64,000 nt of DNA, taken from positions 372,001 through 436,000 of the forward strand of contig JACRJX010000029.1 of NCBI GenBank assembly GCA_016235595.1. The letters are read 5' to 3'. A program made the position numbers and the translations under genes. The notes beneath the pieces were generated by a model. It did no database searches, was not told where the DNA came from, and was given only the letters and a program-made list of their open reading frames with translations. The DNA is from Verrucomicrobiota bacterium (lineage in GTDB: Bacteria; Verrucomicrobiota; Verrucomicrobiia; CAIQCK01). Every line of letters starts with the position of its first letter. The stretch's first letter is position 1. Below, one piece after another: positions 63,506 to 64,000 of the stretch.

Positions 63506-64000
63506 TCAGTGGCCCTCCAAAAACTTCAGCAGCCGGCAGCGCGCGCGGAAGAGCGTGCCGCGCACCTGTTCGAGGCGGCAGTTCATCGCCCGCGCGATTT
63601 CCTCGTAGGACATTTCTTCAAAGCTGCGCAGTGTCACGGCTGTCCGCTGGTTCTCCGGCAAACGGTCCATGGCGTCGGCGAGCCGTTTGAGAAACTCCTT
63701 GTTGAGCAGTTCATGACTCGGCGACAATAACGTCATCGGCTCTGCCTCGGCCGTGTCGGCAGACTCGGCGGACGATTCCAGACGCCGCCGTTTGCGCAGA
63801 TGCATCAGGCTGACGCGCGTGGCAACGGCCAGCACCCACGTGGAGAGCTTCGATTTTCCTTCAAACTTCACCACGGCCCGGAAGACCGCGATGAAAGTCT
63901 CCTGGCAAACATCCTCCGCCTCCGCTTCGCCGACCATGCGCCGGGCCAGGTAGTAGACCGGCCGGCGGTAGCAGTCGTAAAGCGCCCCGAGCGCCGCGGG
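63506..64000 (-). CDS. ECF-type RNA polymerase sigma factor (5' partial)
   Basis: Sigma-70 family, extracytoplasmic-function type. The frame is open to the right edge; 164 codons are visible and the start lies outside. Region 2 includes ALYDCYRRPVYYLARRMVG, EDVCQETFIAVFRAVVKF and KLSTWVLAVATRVSLMHLRKRRR. Region 4 is RLADAMDRLPENQRTAVTLR ... MSYEEIARAMNCRLEQVRGTLFRAR. The pair with the downstream anti-sigma gene is a standard envelope-stress module. Its regulon cannot be told from this window. Confidence 0.92.
   Translation of the reverse strand, partial: PAALGALYDCYRRPVYYLARRMVGEAEAEDVCQETFIAVFRAVVKFEGKSKLSTWVLAVATRVSLMHLRKRRRLESSAESADTAEAEPMTLLSPSHELLNKEFLKRLADAMDRLPENQRTAVTLRSFEEMSYEEIARAMNCRLEQVRGTLFRARCRLLKFLEGH

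Overview
The window looks like a chromosomal segment of a high-GC member of the Verrucomicrobiota, probably from the Pedosphaera/Limisphaerales side. The clues are the DUF1501 and DUF1549/1553 proteins with Tat or Sec signals, PPC-domain, PQQ-propeller and neutral-ceramidase proteins, and housekeeping genes (ileS-dksA-like-lspA-miaA, infA, uvrA) of ordinary bacterial type. This placement is an inference from gene families; no rRNA is present. I saw no tRNA, CRISPR array, insertion sequence or phage gene.

Layout. (1) 1-4433: the 3' part of a group-4-hydrogenase-like membrane complex (HyfE, HyfF, HyfG-like, HyfH/HyfI fusion). Its large subunit has no CxxC motif at all, so it is better read as an energy-converting hydrogenase-related (Ehr) complex than as a hydrogenase. 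(2) 4598-6936: a small zinc-ribbon protein, a nitroreductase and a ceramidase-like hydrolase. (3) 7138-16744: a compact minus-strand operon of ten genes, mostly with overlapping or nearly touching ends: tonB, exbB, exbD, a coiled-coil protein, a TonB-dependent siderophore receptor, a SAM methyltransferase, a FecB-like binding protein, a FecCD permease, a FecE-like ATPase and a radical SAM protein. This is a complete outer-to-inner-membrane metallophore uptake route with two SAM enzymes built in. A perfect inverted repeat overlaps the predicted -35 box. (4) 17069-33675: envelope and housekeeping genes (GT39 glycosyltransferase, PAP2 phosphatase, UvrA, TPR protein, TlpA-like protein, sugar nucleotidyltransferase, IleS, DksA-like, LspA, MiaA, IF-1). 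(5) 33847-45957: secreted proteins typical of Planctomycetes/Verrucomicrobia (SGNH hydrolase, EF-hand/SHOCT, PPC, DUF1501, DUF1549/1553, Tat-exported aldo/keto-reductase-like, beta-helix, PQQ/HEAT).

(6) 46096-58575: the most unusual region. Two near-identical Lys-rich small proteins (81 and 85 aa, both ending IGGVRG) each sit beside a different radical SAM/SPASM protein. Around them are an FkbM methyltransferase, a radical SAM protein with a B12-binding-like N-terminal region, an ABC exporter whose nucleotide-binding domain is split by about 245 residues, a cyclic-nucleotide-binding-domain protein, a GAF protein, a leaderless subtilisin-like protease and a class III nucleotidyl cyclase. I read this as a candidate new ribosomally made, post-translationally modified peptide (RiPP) system: small proteins modified by radical SAM enzymes, possibly cleaved by the subtilase and exported by the ABC protein, with cyclic-nucleotide control suggested by context only.

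(7) 58743-64000: two zinc-ribbon proteins, a secreted serpin, a methyltransferase, a LeuC-type dehydratase large subunit, and an anti-sigma/ECF sigma pair that runs off the right edge.
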